Below, piece by piece: positions 46,131-58,237 of a DNA stretch of 64,000 nucleotides. Positions within the stretch are counted from its first letter, which is position 1; every line of letters begins with the position of its first letter. The stretch spans positions 5,389,001 through 5,453,000 of the forward strand of contig JAKJHU010000014.1 in NCBI GenBank assembly GCA_022316685.1. The letters are read 5' to 3'. Both the position numbers and the translations under genes were made by a program. The notes under the pieces were generated by a model that searched no databases, was not told where the DNA came from, and was given only the letters and a program-made list of their open reading frames with translations. The DNA comes from Progne subis subis (lineage: Eukaryota; Chordata; Aves; Passeriformes; Hirundinidae).

Positions 46131-46614
46131 ATGGCCCAAAAAGGCTGATGGGGTGCCTTGAAGCATGTTACAAGTGGAAGGTGCAAAAAGAAAGTCATTT
46201 CCACAGTCCAGTGCCATGACAGGGAGGAGTTCAGTGCTATTTCTGTGCTGCAGAAGTCCAGCTGCAGTTTTAAGAGGCTCTTACACAGTCCTAAAATCCC
46301 TTTTAAAGTGAGAGGCTCTAATTCAATTCAAAGGCAAGTGCACAATAAAGAGCATGTTTGATACTCTAAATGGAAAGCATTGTTAAGCTGCTGAAATTGT
46401 CACTGATTTTTATTTAGGAAAAGAAGCAGTCTTATCATAGAAGCTGCTACAGCACTAATTAAAATAATTAGTTGTCGTGACTGCAGATTTGACTCTTTTT
46501 CAATTACAAACATGCTGGCGTTGAAAAGGAACTCTTGAAATACCACAGTCTCTCTTTAATCATGATTAAGAACCTTTCTTGAAAGGTACAGATACCATTT
46601 GGAGGGATAAAGAA

Positions 46615-47005
46615 CTACAGAATCAGAGAATGGTTTGGGTTGGAAGGGACCTTAAAGTTCATCTTGTTCCCATTCCACCCTGTCCATAAGCAGGGACAGC
46701 TTCCACTGTCCCAGGTTGCTCCAAGCTAAATCCATCCTGGCTTTGGACATTTCCAGGGAGAGGGCAGCCACGGCTTCCCTGGGCCACCTGTGCCAGGGCC
46801 TCACCACAGTCTGAATACAGAAGTTTTTCCAAATATCTAAACCTACTCTCTGTCAGTTTCAAGCCATTCCCCCTTGTCTTGTCACTCCATACCCTTGTCC
46901 AAAGTCCCTCTCCAATTCTTCTGGAGCCTCTTTAGATACTGGAAGATTCTCTGAGGTCTCCTTGTGGAGCCTTCTCTTCTCCAGGCTGAACAACCCAGCT
47001 GAGCC
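46615..47005 (-). repeat. CR1 LINE 3' end, reversed, longest copy
   Basis: Begins acagaatcagagaatggttt, then gggttggaagggaccttaaa, gttgctccaagctaaatcc, cagtttcaagccattccccc and ttctccaggctgaacaaccc. About 390 bp of a standard reversed avian CR1 with no intact reverse transcriptase. Confidence 0.93.
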
Positions 47006-47289
47006 AATCCAGTCAATTGGATTGACCAGTTTTTATTTTTTTTATAAAAAAACAAGGCCTTTTTTTGTATGGTTACACTTATGGGTCTGATCAAAAGCTC
47101 TCCAGTATTCAGGGGAGTCTTTGTGTCAGAGCCCAGGCAGGGCAGACCTGTGAGCAGAATGTGCGGCTGTCACCGGTGGGAGCCCGCCGGGAGGTGTGGG
47201 TCATCAGCAACCAGAGCACAGATTGCTTACAAAACATTCCTACCTCACCATTAAAAAGTAAACCGGGTTTGCATCTCAGCCACTAGAGC

Positions 47290-47720
47290 TTTTCCATCCT
47301 TTTCTTCACGTGTCGACAGGATAGATTGTAAGAGCTCCTTTTGCAACCGTAAATTAATATTGCCGTAGCCGCCCTGCTGGAACGGTAAACTGGAAATGCA
47401 GTAAATGAGAGTATGGCCGTAAGACAATTGTGGAATTTAGTCTTTTTCAATGAGTTTCTTTCTCCCTAATCCTTTATCTCTGACCGAATGCACTGATGCC
47501 TACCTCGGTCACTAATATAGGGAGAAATGGTAAGACTGACAATTGCGATGCTTTGTTCGTCATGTGCATGTCTTGTGCAACAGAGTTCTCTAACCCATTC
47601 TAATTCGAGCTCTCATGCTTTTCTGCCCTACTGCTTCCCCCTGCATTGCTATAAAAGCATGTAAGATAACAAAAAGTCTCTTTTCTACACGGTGCCTGCC
47701 ATGTTCCTTGTTTTGAAATA
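47290..47720. other. Candidate conserved noncoding stretch
   Basis: Unique sequence with retained CpGs (cgtgtcgacagg, gccgtagccgccc, ctgaccgaatgc, aattgcgatgc) and a TGCATG at 47565-47570. Possible regulatory element, untested. Confidence 0.25.
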
Positions 47721-47832
47721 GCAGTGTCTATTTTATATGACTGTCGGGTCTGAGACCTCATCAAAGTCATGGTAAACTGAAAAATTATAACTAGGCTTTG
47801 GGACTGCTCCTATCTTTTTTCTCATTTCAAGG

Positions 47833-47833
<1 letters not shown>

Positions 47834-47864
<31 letters not shown>
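47834..47864. repeat. T31 homopolymer
   Basis: An uninterrupted run of 31 T; its length is uncertain in any assembly. Confidence 0.85.
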
Positions 47865-47866
<2 letters not shown>

Positions 47867-47931
47867 TTTCTTTTTCCCTTAGCTTGTAGGCTGCCACATT
47901 TCACATAAAGTGCTTAATGGGTCCCGCTGAG

Positions 47932-47934
47932 GGA

Positions 47935-47965
<31 letters not shown>

Positions 47966-47969
47966 TTTT
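47932..47969. repeat. (TTA)n microsatellite
   Basis: About seven ATT units between T-rich ends, next to a small CpG-richer patch at 48018-48066. Confidence 0.88.
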
Positions 47970-48606
47970 GATCATGTGGCTGACTCAGAGCTGTGACTCC
48001 CAAGTCTGGCTGAGCTGGGCGCTTCTCCTCGTGCTCCTCACCGCCTCTCGGCAGCCGCCCGACAGCGGAGACTCACCATGGAAGCAGCTCTTGACGTGGG
48101 GATTGCACCACTCCATGGGAGATGCTGTCATTGCTTCCTTCCCAAATGCATTTATTACAGAATAAATACCATTACGGGGTCTCTTTGAGAAGTTTGAAAG
48201 AAGAGAAAACCCTGCAGGAGAAATTCTCCGAGCCAATCTTTGAAGTGACGTTGTTTTCCAGTTTACTATGATGGTGACTGAACTTCACCTTTTCCAACAA
48301 ATACAATTTTGTCGTGTATATACATATAAGTGTGTGTATATATATGCACATACACGTTCCAAAGAGAAAAAGAAGAGGTTGGCTATTGACTTTTCAGTGA
48401 GCGTAAATCAGTTTTGTTTTGTTTAATAAATGCTACATGCTACAAACATTGTCTTACGTTTGTCTCATGTTTGTAACGACTCTGTAAAGCTATTTCTTGT
48501 TGCTCGTGCTGTCAGCATTGGCTTTTGGAGAGATGTTTGTGACGTTCTCCTTGCTCCGAACGTAACAGCCATCGTTCCCTTGTTTCCTTGCCCCCATCCC
48601 CTTTAG

Positions 48607-48791
48607 GATCTGACGGCTTTAGCCAAAGAGTTGAGGGAGCTGCGCATCGAAGAAACCAATCGCCCCCTGAAGAAGGTGACAGACTATTCCTCCTCCAGCG
48701 AGGAGTCGGAGAGCAGCGAGGAGGAGGAGGAGGATGGGGAGAACGAGACACACGATGGGACCGTGCCTGTCAGTGACATCCCACGGCTCAT
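48607..48791 (+). CDS. TNIK: TNIK window exon 18: acidic Ser/Glu cluster
   Basis: 61 codons plus AT of a split Ile: DLTALAKELRELRIEETNRP, LKKVTDYSSSSEESESSEEE, EEDGENETHDGTVPVSDIPR, L. DLTALAKELRELRIEE is diagnostic of the GCK-IV group, and the run of Ser and Glu is a probable casein-kinase-2-type phosphorylated patch. The exon differs from recalled human TNIK by conservative changes (NRPLKK for NRPMKK). The donor is gtgagg. Confidence 0.95.
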
Positions 48792-51700
48792 GTGAGGAAC
48801 GCTTTCATCTCGGGGGGCAAACCGTGAAACCCTTGTTTGTGTTTTTCCGGAGGTGAAACCCCAACATGTCTTGGCCCGGACTGGAAACCCTGGTGTGTCC
48901 TGGCCTGGGGAGCAGTAGCTGTGATAAAGGACAAGTCCAGAGCGTGTCCATGTTTGGTGGCTAGGCGCTGGGAACAGCGTCATGGTTGCAAAGGATGATG
49001 TACTCACATGAGTGTTTTTCCTGTTCCAAACTAGAGATAATTAATGGGAAAAACTGAGCTATTTCTGCTGCATATTCAGTGAATGTTGGCTCAAAGCTGA
49101 TGGAGCTGTTCCTGCTGATGAGCCAGGCAGGTTTTTGGCCACAGTGGGCACAGCTGACCTCATCCACACCATGGGTCCTGCCCATAGGATGGACGTGTTA
49201 AAACTCTGCCTGCTCTTGAGCCTGATCTTGCCCCAAATTAAACCATGCTAAAGTGTCAGTACTTGGTGGCCTGCCCAGTGCCAGCTGGTAGAGCCAGGAT
49301 TATAATAATCCTGAATCCTTGTCTTGGATTTGTGCCCTTGGCTCAGTCAGTGTTGGTGGGTTAAAATGGTGAAATGAAGAGATCAGCAGACTGTTGTGTC
49401 CCATGGGACACTTGTGCTTTTGAGTCTCTCCAGATCAGGGCAGCACAGCCTCAGTCCTCACAGGGAGCTGTTGTCATGCAGAGAGAGCTCCTGGAGCATC
49501 TCTGCTCAGGCTTCCCACCCAGTGCCTTGCAGGGGCATTTCTGGAGGTCTCTGCCTGGCAGCAGGATCTGAATCCTGCCCCTTTGAATTCGCAGAGGAGC
49601 TGTAGGAAGGTTTCAGGGGATTATTTGCATTTTAATCAGTTCATTTCCATTTTTTTCCTGCTAAATGAGGTATAGTTGATACAGGCATACCTGGCTTCAG
49701 GAACGTGGTTTAGCAGTGAACATGATGGTGCTGGGTGAATGGTTGGACTCAATGAATTTGGAGGTCTTTTCCAACCTAAGCAGTTCTTTGATTCTCTGCT
49801 TCATGGTGGTGGGGCATGGAGCACCACAGAAACCTTCGAAGTGGCAGGCAGACCATGTCTCCTTGGGTCCATGTTATTCAGAGTGCCAAGCTCCTGGGTT
49901 GGTGCTTCCTTCCAGCAGAAGAATTAAAATTAGAGCTCTTGAATTGGAGGCAGAGGGATGGGTCTGAATGTGCAGCAGTCGGATGGGCAGTCAGGCGTGT
50001 GAGAAGGGGCCTCAAGCTGCTCATGGAAGAGGAGTTTAATCAGGAGTGGTTAATCGGTGCTGACATCCTTCTTCAGACACCTTGGGTTTGACACAGCACT
50101 TCCCAGTGGATAAATGTCTCACTGGATGCCTTGCAGCCTCATGTGTGGGATGGCAGGCACAGCAGTGAGCTGGATGGCGCCAGCCCCTGCCAGCCCAATA
50201 CCACGTGTCCCACAATGTCCTGGCTCTGTCGTGTCCCAGAGACAGAGGCTGGAGATGCAGGGGTGTCTGCAGGCAGAGCTGCACTGCCCCATGTCTGGGG
50301 AGAAAGAAAGCAAATCCTCTCATTTCACTGAAGGGACTTTTCTAACAGAGATCTATTTTCCTATGTTCCGTGTTTGTCGTAAAGTGAGGCCAAGAGAGAT
50401 CATCTCATCTTCTGCTGCACCTTCTGAGTGATCTTTGTGTAACCCATGTTAAAACTTCCCTGAGTTTCCTCCCTGAGCACTTGGCTGCTCTTCATTCCAG
50501 CCCTATCCAGGACTCTTCTGCTGCAGGATAAACCTATCCATTGCCTTGTGTCCCAGTGGATAGGAGGGATTGTTTATTCCCTCCACCTCTGGAGATACCA
50601 TTTCTCCATCTGAAGATTCTGGTGACTCCCTTCAGCTCCCTCTCCTTGAGCTGTGCAAGCCTGCTCTTGCTCATGGCCAGGGAGTTCTTGCAGGATTTCA
50701 TGGAAACTGTGCACTGATGAAATTTGGGACCTCAGGGCTGCCTCAGCCATTCATTCACCAGCTGAACAGTCTCAAAATTAACATAACCTCCTCTGGCCCT
50801 GTTTTCTTATTTTAAAACTGGAATAAGTATGCTATTTTCTCGTCCTTTGGAGAAAAGCTAATGGTAGGGAGGGGTGAGCTCCTCACAGGAGAGGTGCTGT
50901 AGGAGTATGGTGGCCTGTGTCTGGAGTGCCTTCGTGATGCCTGTCCAGTTTTAGGTTTGATACGATGCAGGCAAAGAGCCAGTCCCACCTCGGGGTCCCC
51001 AGGGCTCAGATCTCACCTTGGACCAATAAGCCCATGATTAATCCAGCTTGTTTTGGCATTTCACTGACCAGGCTCCCTCACAAGCCTCTGGGTTTGTTGG
51101 TGTGCACAGGAGTTAAAGATTGTATTGCCTCACACCAGTGGAAGCAATTGGTCTGTGGGGCTTTTAAATGCAAAGTAACAGGTCTGATCATCCAGGGGTG
51201 CTTGTCCTTTGCTTGTGGATTTGTTTGAGTTATATTTAAGCAGCCAAGCTGCCAAGAGTGTAATGGTGAAGTAATGAAGGCTGCTCAGCACCTGTGACAT
51301 CCAATCTCAGGTAGTCCTAAAATTTAATAAATTCCAGCTCCCTTCTTCACATCGGGAACATGGAAATTTCAAGGTGGAACCACAGGATTAGGGCTACAAT
51401 TTCACCTGGAAAACAGCAGAAAGCGTCAGGACACAACTTGTCCTCCTGCCCACACCTTCTCCTGATCCCATCACCTCCCTTGCTATTTGCCATCAGATGC
51501 TCTGGTGTTTCCTTTTCAGGGGTTGAGATGGGAATTAAAGGGAGTAAAGTTTGGTTTCCTGCAGCTTTTTTTAGGTAGAAAAAAATCATATAAAGTAGAG
51601 AAGGAGTCCCACTCCTTGTTACCTGTTCATCAGTGCTTCCTTCAGGACACCTTGGTATAAGGAAGAAATGGTCTCTCCCTTTGGTATCTGTAGTTTATCG

Positions 51701-51890
51701 ACCTGACCCTGGCCCTGTATTTCTGGCAGCATCTATCATTTCCATAAATCTAAGTGGATACATTTTTCCAACTTTCTTCCTGTGAGATACAGAGCCTTAC
51801 CCTTACTGAAATAATTCTTTACTAGAGGATTTTTCATTTAGTTTAACAAAGGAAGCATTCTTCATTAAAGCTTTTCCACTCTGTCTCCAG
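48792..51890 (+). other. TNIK: Intron with one CR1 tail
   Basis: A sense CR1 3' end lies at about 49700-49797. The rest is unique sequence with scattered chance frames. The acceptor is ctgtctccag. Confidence 0.85.
49700..49797 (+). repeat. CR1 LINE 3' end, sense
   Basis: Contains ggaacgtggtttagcagtga, gtgctgggtgaatggttgga, aggtcttttccaacctaagc and the terminal tttgattctctg, the usual last ~100 bp of CR1. Confidence 0.87.
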
Positions 51891-52017
51891 ACCAACAGGA
51901 ATTCCTGGAAGCAACGAGCCGTACAACCTGGGGATGGTGACAACCCACGGGCTGGAGACTTCCCACGCAGATACGTTTAGCAATATTTCAAGGGAAGGGA
52001 CTTTGATGGTGAGGGAG
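51891..52017 (+). CDS. TNIK: TNIK window exon 19: intermediate region
   Basis: A completes the Ile codon, then 42 codons: PTGIPGSNEPYNLGMVTTHG and LETSHADTFSNISREGTLMV, RE. THGLETSHAD and SREGTLM are TNIK-specific words. Phase 0 at the end, donor gtaagt. It covers about residues 868-910. Confidence 0.94.
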
Positions 52018-54193
52018 GTAAGTTGTAAAACAAACACTTCCATGGAGCATCTTCAGGAGGTTTTGCCCATGTAAGCACAAAAAACTAACAGTGCTGTGTG
52101 TCCGGAACACAAAACGAGGGAGTAAATTGTGCTCGTTAACACTCTGGTTAATGCAATTTACACTCGGAGCAAATGTGACAAGTGCAAATGTTTCTCGGAA
52201 CTACAAACAGCAGTGAATGGCAGTGCCAGGGCAGGAGGGGAGGAGGCTCCTGCAGATGGCTCTGCTGTAACCCCACCATTGCTGCAGGCAGCAGGAGTTA
52301 TCCTCAATTTACAGCGTTTAGTTAATTCACTTGGAACTGGCCCAAAGTTTCCCCTTTTCTTCCTGGCCTTTGCCACCTTGTGACTGTTAGAGCCCTGCAG
52401 TGTTTGCAGAGCATTTGGGGGCTTTTAGCAGAGGCTGGTCCTGCTCAGAGCCCGCTGTGGGAGCACTGGGCGTCCCAGCTGGATGTGAGCCCTCATCCCC
52501 AGCTCCAGTGCTGTGGAGGTGAGGCTGTGGTGGGAGCAGTGCTGATGGATGGCTCTGCAGGAGTGAGGCAGAGGAGGCACCTGCAGTGCCTGTGGAAGAT
52601 CTCCCTCGGTGTTTCTCAGCTTCCCAGTTGCTGGAACGTTCTGGTGATGCTGGCGGAAGTGCAGATGGGAAGCTGGACTCCTGATGAGAGGGCAGGAGGC
52701 CCTGGTGGTTAGGGAACATGGGAGTCACTCTCCCACCAGCACATCAGGGAGGTGGGTGGGAGAGGAGAGCGAGGGAGGGGAGCTTGGAGCCTGCAATTGT
52801 AAAGGAGGGATGTTTAGAACACATGTAAACAAGACTTGAGCTGCATTTAAGTTCTTAATTCCATTTATCTAATATATTCACATATGAAGCGAAAAGATGC
52901 AACTTTGAAAGAGAGGAATGAGTTAGCAAAAGAAGTCCCAGCATGTTTGCTGCCTTTCTCCATCAGTTTTGGAGGGGGTAGTAAAACCCCCAGTCCACCT
53001 CATCCCTCACTGGAGTGGAGCTGTTCAGAGCAGGGATCCCCAGAGCTCTGCACGTCCCTAAATCAGGGAGGGTGGTGTTGGTGAGTGGGAAAACAAGGCC
53101 CTGTGTAACAGGCAGCTGCTCCTGAAATGAGCTTGTGTTCAGCATCACGACAGTAAAACCCGTGCTGTGCCAGCAGGGCTGTATGAGAATTGGGCTGCAG
53201 AAGGGTTTAAAAGCCATGGGCAAGACAGACAGCTGGAAAACCCCACTGGGAGGAGAAAGTATGATAAGAAATCCAAACTGTAGCCTTGTGCTAGGTGCTT
53301 ACTGTTTTTTCCCCCACCACCACAGCCATCAGAGGATGATCTCACTGAGGTCAGAGGGCTTTGGGACCTCTTTGATGGGATGGGCTGGCAAGGTGTGGTC
53401 AAAAGTGATGGTAATGAGCCATCAAAAGATAAATGTCATCAGTACTAGTCAGGAGCTTGGTGAGCCCAGTTAAAGTTTCCACAAATCCCAGTAAATGGGT
53501 AAATCTCTGTAACAATCTCATCGATGTGCTCCAGGTAGGTGAGATTCCTCAAAATGGCAGAATAAATGAGGAGAGAAACTTCCCAGTACCTGCCTTGCAC
53601 AGAGAGAGGATGGAATGGAAGGGAAACCCAAGGAACCTTGTGTGCAGGGCGAGCTGCGGGTGGTTCTGCCCCTCCTCGGCTGCTGCTGTTCACTGCTGGT
53701 TTGGGTCACAGAAACATGGGACAGGGCTGTGCTGGCACTTGCAGTCAGGCTGCTCTTGGCCATAGCTGTGCAAAGCTGTCCAGGCTAATGCTGACTGAGG
53801 GCTCAGATTCTGCTGTCACCAGTGGCTGTGTGAGAGGAGAGCTGGCCATGGGGTTTGCACCCATGGGGGCAAGAGCAGAATCTGCCCTGCATTTCTTGTC
53901 TCCAAACAACAGTGATCAGGCTTCTCTCGCTGTTTCGCTAATTACTCTGTATTGACTTTGTCATTAATCCTGTCTTTAATTCTCCTGGAGCAGGGGGGTT
54001 GGTTTGCTGCTTGCCAGGTTGCATGGGGATGGAACAGAGAGGGCCCTTCTCCTGCACTTGCTCTGGGAACCGGGGCGCTGCCAACAACTTAGTTTTGTTT
54101 GGTTTTTTTTTTTCCTCTCTCTCCTTCTCTCTTCTTTTTCTCTTCCCTCCCCCCTCCCCTTCTCTTTCTTCCTCACGCCTTGTGTCTCTGCAG
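52018..54193 (+). other. TNIK: Intron with a long C/T-rich 3' end
   Basis: Unique sequence, then a pyrimidine-rich block of about 100 nt (54095-54193, tttttttttcctctctctcc and onward) up to the ctctgcag acceptor. No exon is seen. Confidence 0.85.
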
Positions 54194-54358
54194 ACCTCTG
54201 GTGACAAAAAGCGTTCTGGCCACGCAGCCAGCAATGGCTTTGCAGGTCACATCAATCTGCCTGACCTGGTGCAGCAAAGCCACTCGCCGGCGGGCACGCC
54301 GACCGAGGCCCTGGGGCGAGTCTCCACGCATGCGCAGGACATGGACTCGGTGCCTGAA
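54194..54358 (+). CDS. TNIK: TNIK window exon 20: intermediate region
   Basis: 55 codons in phase 0: TSGDKKRSGHAASNGFAGHI, NLPDLVQQSHSPAGTPTEAL, GRVSTHAQDMDSVPE. NGFAGHINLPDLVQQSHSP is conserved in the family. It is also a multiple of three, though I know of no report that it is alternative. The donor is gtaggt. Confidence 0.94.
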
Positions 54359-54660
54359 GTAGGTGGTGGGGGGCTCCTCTTCCTCCTTTGCATCGCTTTT
54401 AAATCAAGTATTAACATCTCTGGCCCCTGACGGGGCTCTCCTGCTTTCCTCCCTGGCTCTCTTGGCTCCTCCCTCTCTGCGTTTCTGGTCCTCGTGTAGT
54501 GGAAGTACGAGGGGATTGGATGGATTACTGCTACGGGGGCTGTGGCTGATGGGAGGAGGATTTATTAGGTCTTTCTGGAGTTCTCTTGGTGTGACGTGAG
54601 TGCTGCCAGCTGATGAGAAAGCCCCATTTGGGATTTTTTGACACTTGGCTATGAAAGGAG

Positions 54661-54696
54661 GGGATGAGAGGCAGTGAAGGGATGAGAGGCAGTGAT
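54661..54696. repeat. 18-bp tandem duplication
   Basis: gggatgagaggcagtgaa is followed by the same unit with one change at the last base. Recent local duplication in an intron. Confidence 0.88.
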
Positions 54697-56810
54697 GGCG
54701 TGAGCTTCAACTGGGCCCAGCTTCTGATAACTATCCTGACCGAAAAGGTTACCAAAAACCAAAGCCAGCAAAATTCCAGATATTTATACAGAGCAGAAGA
54801 AACCTGCACACTTTCAAAGTCGTGTGTTTCTTGTCATGGGAAAATGATTCCTTCTGGTAGGTGTTTTATAGGCACACGATTGAACATTAAAACTGTATAA
54901 AGTGTAAAAAGTCTTAGTGCAAGATGTGACAAATAAACCAAAGGAATTGATGTGTCCAGCTCACCATGCCGAGCTGTGGGAACCAAACACTGTTCATTTT
55001 TCCCATGAGGAGTCAACCCATTTGGTGCTAATTAGGCTATTGTATTTAATGTTTTTGTTTCATTTGGTGGGTTGTACATCAAAAGTTCTGCCTTCCTGTG
55101 TTCTTTTATGGAAATTATGTTCTCAGTGTATGGTGTACTTTTACTAGCACTATAAAAATAAAAATTTCTTGGAATTGGGCATTGATAAAACGTAAGAGCA
55201 GATGGTGCCTGACTTGACCTCAAGTTTTTATCTGTTTCCTCACTGGCATTAAAAGCAGCAATGAGAGAGTTGATCCTGAAAATAACACCTTCCACAGTCA
55301 TCCTGGGGCTGCTGAAATGCAGCCTGGGATTTGGTTTAAATGTATTCATTTATAGAATATCAACCAAAAAGATCTTCTCCATTTCTAAGATTGTATTTTT
55401 AGAGTTGACTGAGCAGGGAGTGGGTGTGAATGGAAACTTGGGGATTTTGTTCACGGGCTTCCAGGTGACTCATGTCAGCACGACCTCAGCCTGCAGCTTG
55501 ATGCTCTTTGTAAGCCACCACACAGGTTTATAGGCTGTTGAACAGGACCTGGGGGAAGATGGAAGTCTTAATATTTAAATATCAGACTTGGAAGCTATTA
55601 AAATGTCAGCTTCTGAGGAGACTAGCTGAATGTGAGCAAGGAAGAATGCTTGGTGCATTGGGATGAGGGGTTTCTTCTTAATTCATTTGCTGGAAAGCAC
55701 CTGGCTCTCAGCTGGAAATCCCTGCAAATACTGAAAGCTTCTCTTCCTTAAATTGCTATTGTTTTATGGAAAAGACATCCAGCACAGGGAAAAAATCTGT
55801 GTATTTCTTGGATAGGAGACCAGCAGAAAGCAGAGGTGTCTGTGCCCGCAGGCTGTTAACTCCTTCCATGGGCCTCAGTTACCGTATCCTGTTTAGAAAT
55901 CCAGTCCTGTTTCCATGGAAACAGCCAGGCTGTCAGGGAACAGGGTTGGGAGGGAAGCAGGATGTGCAGCCCGATTTTGGCATGGATGTTCGTGGATGCC
56001 AGCCCCAAGATGCTTGGAAAAGTCACGAGGCACGAAGCTGCTCCTACACCTGGTTTTTTGTGCCCCTGAATCCTTTCATGGCCCACTGGAGGACAGACAC
56101 AGGCACAGGCTGGTTTCAGTGGGATGTGCCAGAGTGGTGGTGTTCCCCTGGCACATCTCCCCTGGGCATGGGGGACTTGTCCCCATGGCAGCTGTCACAC
56201 AGGGACTGTGGCAGCCTGGGCTTGGTGACTGCGTGAAAGCTGAGGAAGATTTCTTTTGGAAGAAAGACAATGTCCCAGAGAAGAAAAGCGTGAGCTGTAG
56301 TGGTGCTGCAGAGTGAGCTGGGTTCTGCTGCTATTGCAGCTGAGTTCATCCATAAAGCGTGTCCTGGGTAAATGCAGAAGGAAGGATGAGCTGCCCAAAG
56401 AAGGGGGGGATTCACGTCACTTTGACTCCAAAGGCGAGAATTTCCTTTTGCTTGGAAGGAGGCCTTAACCTCATTTTCTGCCTTAAAGCAATGGTTTTAA
56501 AAAGAAAGCAGTGTGACACTGCAGTTTGTTCATCCCCAGATTCCCTCAGCAAAGTATTGGCTCTGACGTTTCCTGCGATACCCTCGGGTTAAGTTTTGTT
56601 AACTTAGAAATGCCCCATTCTGCAGTCCCGCTTGAAATGCTGGGGATGATTTAAAACTGTGCCAGCTGCCGCAGGCCAGGGCTTCACAGGGACTCCCAGC
56701 ACCATCCTGCCAACCTCTGCTGCAATGGGAAAGTGGGAAAAGCAAACCCTGGCCTGCCTGACATCCCAGAGAAGGTTTAAGGCATGTGTGTGACATGCAG
56801 ACAAGTAAAC

Positions 56811-56866
56811 AGGTGGACTGATGATCTTAAAGGTCTGCTCCAATCTAAATGATTCTGTGATTCTCA
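56811..56866 (+). repeat. CR1 LINE 3' tail fragment, sense
   Basis: ggtggactgatgatcttaaa, ggtctgctccaatctaaatg and attctgtgattct match the last ~55 bp of CR1. Confidence 0.82.
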
Positions 56867-57193
56867 GTTGGATTTTACCTATGTTGGCTTCTGCCTCTGG
56901 CCCTGCAGTTCCTCTGCTGACTGTCCTCATGGCTGTGCTTCTGCCTGTGAGGAGAGAGCAGAGCCAGGCCCTGCTCCTCCCATTTTCTGCTGCTCACAAA
57001 CACTCAGGAATCCAATTTAATGTTTGTTTCTAGTTAGTTATGGGGAGGAGGAGCAGATGTTCATAGAGGGCTCAAAAAGGGCACCGCAGAGGCAAGCACT
57101 GTTTGCTAATTAGAAAGTCTGAGATGTACACAGATGCACAAAATAACTGTTATTTCTGTGCACTGAGCTCTCTCTTCGATGTTCATTTTCCAG

Positions 57194-57308
57194 TATGGGA
57201 TGCGAAGTAGCACCAAAGCCTCTTTCACGCCCTTTGTGGACACCAGAGTGTATCAGACCTCACCTACTGATGAAGATGAAGATGAGGATGAAGAGTCATC
57301 TGCTAATG
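57194..57308 (+). CDS. TNIK: TNIK window exon 21: acidic segment before the CNH domain
   Basis: 38 codons plus one base: YGMRSSTKASFTPFVDTRVY, QTSPTDEDEDEDEESSAN. KASFTPFVD and VYQTSPTDEDE are conserved. The DED repeat is coded by GAT/GAA alternation and looks slightly longer than the human version I recall. The donor is gtgaga. Confidence 0.94.
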
Positions 57309-57677
57309 GTGAGAGCCAGTGTGGCCAGTTTGACATGGAAGGGCCTTGTGGAAAGCAGGTCAGGGAGCCTGAATAACCCCAGTGAACCCCTCTCACATTC
57401 CACTCACTGGTGTTTGTACCCTTGCCCTCTCCAGCTGCCATCCAACTTCTTCTCCCCCACCAGCAAAATGCCACCGGAAAGATCCGGGAGGAAACAGGGA
57501 GCAGCAGAAATCCACCCTCCTGTCTGCTTGGGCAAATTAATGTCTTGTAACACAGTGATGACTCCCCCATCGAGAAATAAACCAAATACTGTCATCCTGT
57601 CCCAAAAAAAGAGGTGACAGAACATTTCACCCATCCTAACATTTAACCCTCCCCGTCCTCCTGTGCTCCCTTGCCAG
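57309..57677 (+). other. TNIK: Short intron
   Basis: 369 bp of unique sequence. No feature beyond the ccttgccag acceptor. Confidence 0.85.
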
Positions 57678-57848
57678 CCCTGTTCACCAGCGAGCTGCTC
57701 AGGCAGGAGCAGGCCAAGCTGAACGAGGCGCGCAAGATCTCGGTGGTGAACGTGAACCCCACCAACATCCGCCCCCACAGCGACACCCCCGAGATCCGCA
57801 AGTACAAGAAGCGCTTCAACTCGGAGATCCTGTGTGCTGCTCTCTGGG
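57678..57848 (+). CDS. TNIK: TNIK window exon 22: start of the CNH domain
   Basis: CC completes an Ala codon, then 56 codons: [56 protein letters not shown], then one base. The CNH (citron homology) beta-propeller begins around [12 protein letters not shown]. The exon is very GC-rich at third positions (GTG, AAC, CCC, CGC). The preceding helix is nearly invariant in GCK-IV proteins. In TNIK the CNH domain mediates Rap2 binding. Confidence 0.95.
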
Positions 57849-58093
57849 GTAAGCCCCGCTGTGGCTCCGCGGCTGGCTGGGATGTGTCACCTCAGCACCG
57901 AGCCCCTGCCTCTGCTTGGCCCCTTCTCCGTCCCCCAGGGGTGATGTCCCCCCCTTCCTGGCCCTGCGAAGGTGCCGGCCGTAGCTGGGTCGGTCACGCT
58001 GCTGGTGGCAGCAGAGACGAGCTGGGGGTGTTGTCCTTGGGAGCTGCCGTGGTTCCTGGCACCCATGGGCCTGTCCTGTCCTGTCCTGTCCAG
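57849..58093 (+). other. TNIK: Short intron ending in a CTGTC repeat
   Basis: 245 bp, C/T-rich at the 3' end. Four CTGTC units (58071-58090) form the pyrimidine tract directly before the CAG acceptor. Confidence 0.85.
58071..58090 (+). repeat. (CTGTC)4 acting as pyrimidine tract
   Basis: Four perfect units abut the cag acceptor at 58091-58093, so length variation would directly alter the 3' splice site of the next exon. Confidence 0.9.
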
Positions 58094-58237
58094 GTGTGAA
58101 TCTGCTGGTGGGCACCGAGAACGGCCTGATGCTGCTGGATCGAAGCGGGCAGGGCAAGGTGTACAACCTGATCAACAGGCGGCGCTTCCAGCAGATGGAC
58201 GTCCTCGAGGGCCTCAACGTCCTCGTGACAATATCAG
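58094..58237 (+). CDS. TNIK: TNIK window exon 23: CNH domain
   Basis: GT completes a Gly codon, then 47 codons: [47 protein letters not shown], plus one base. LLVGTENGL and [14 protein letters not shown] are core CNH blades. The donor, gtgctg, is weak at positions +4 to +6, so splicing here may rely on exonic enhancers. Confidence 0.94.

Larger units (their letters stand above)
44741..48606 (+). other. TNIK: Intron with CpG cluster, CR1 and AT-rich stretches
   Basis: From 5' to 3' it holds a CpG-dense segment (44827-45110), TGCATG (44979), an AT-rich unique stretch (45690-46130), a reversed CR1 (46615-47005), another unique stretch (47290-47720), T31 (47834-47864), a TTA repeat (47932-47969), and a 3'UTR-like segment with AATAAA (48425-48430). 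No exon is recognisable. The acceptor is cccctttag. Confidence 0.8.
54359..57193 (+). other. TNIK: Intron with a short tandem repeat and a CR1 tail
   Basis: An 18-bp tandem duplication lies at 54661-54696 and a CR1 end at 56811-56866. AT-rich unique sequence lies at 54890-55180. The acceptor is ttccag. Confidence 0.85.

Noticed and set aside
48792..50431. Possible extra exon between the acidic exon and the next TNIK exon
   Set aside because: The codons on both sides join in phase (AT plus A gives Ile) and match the TNIK order, so no exon is missing.
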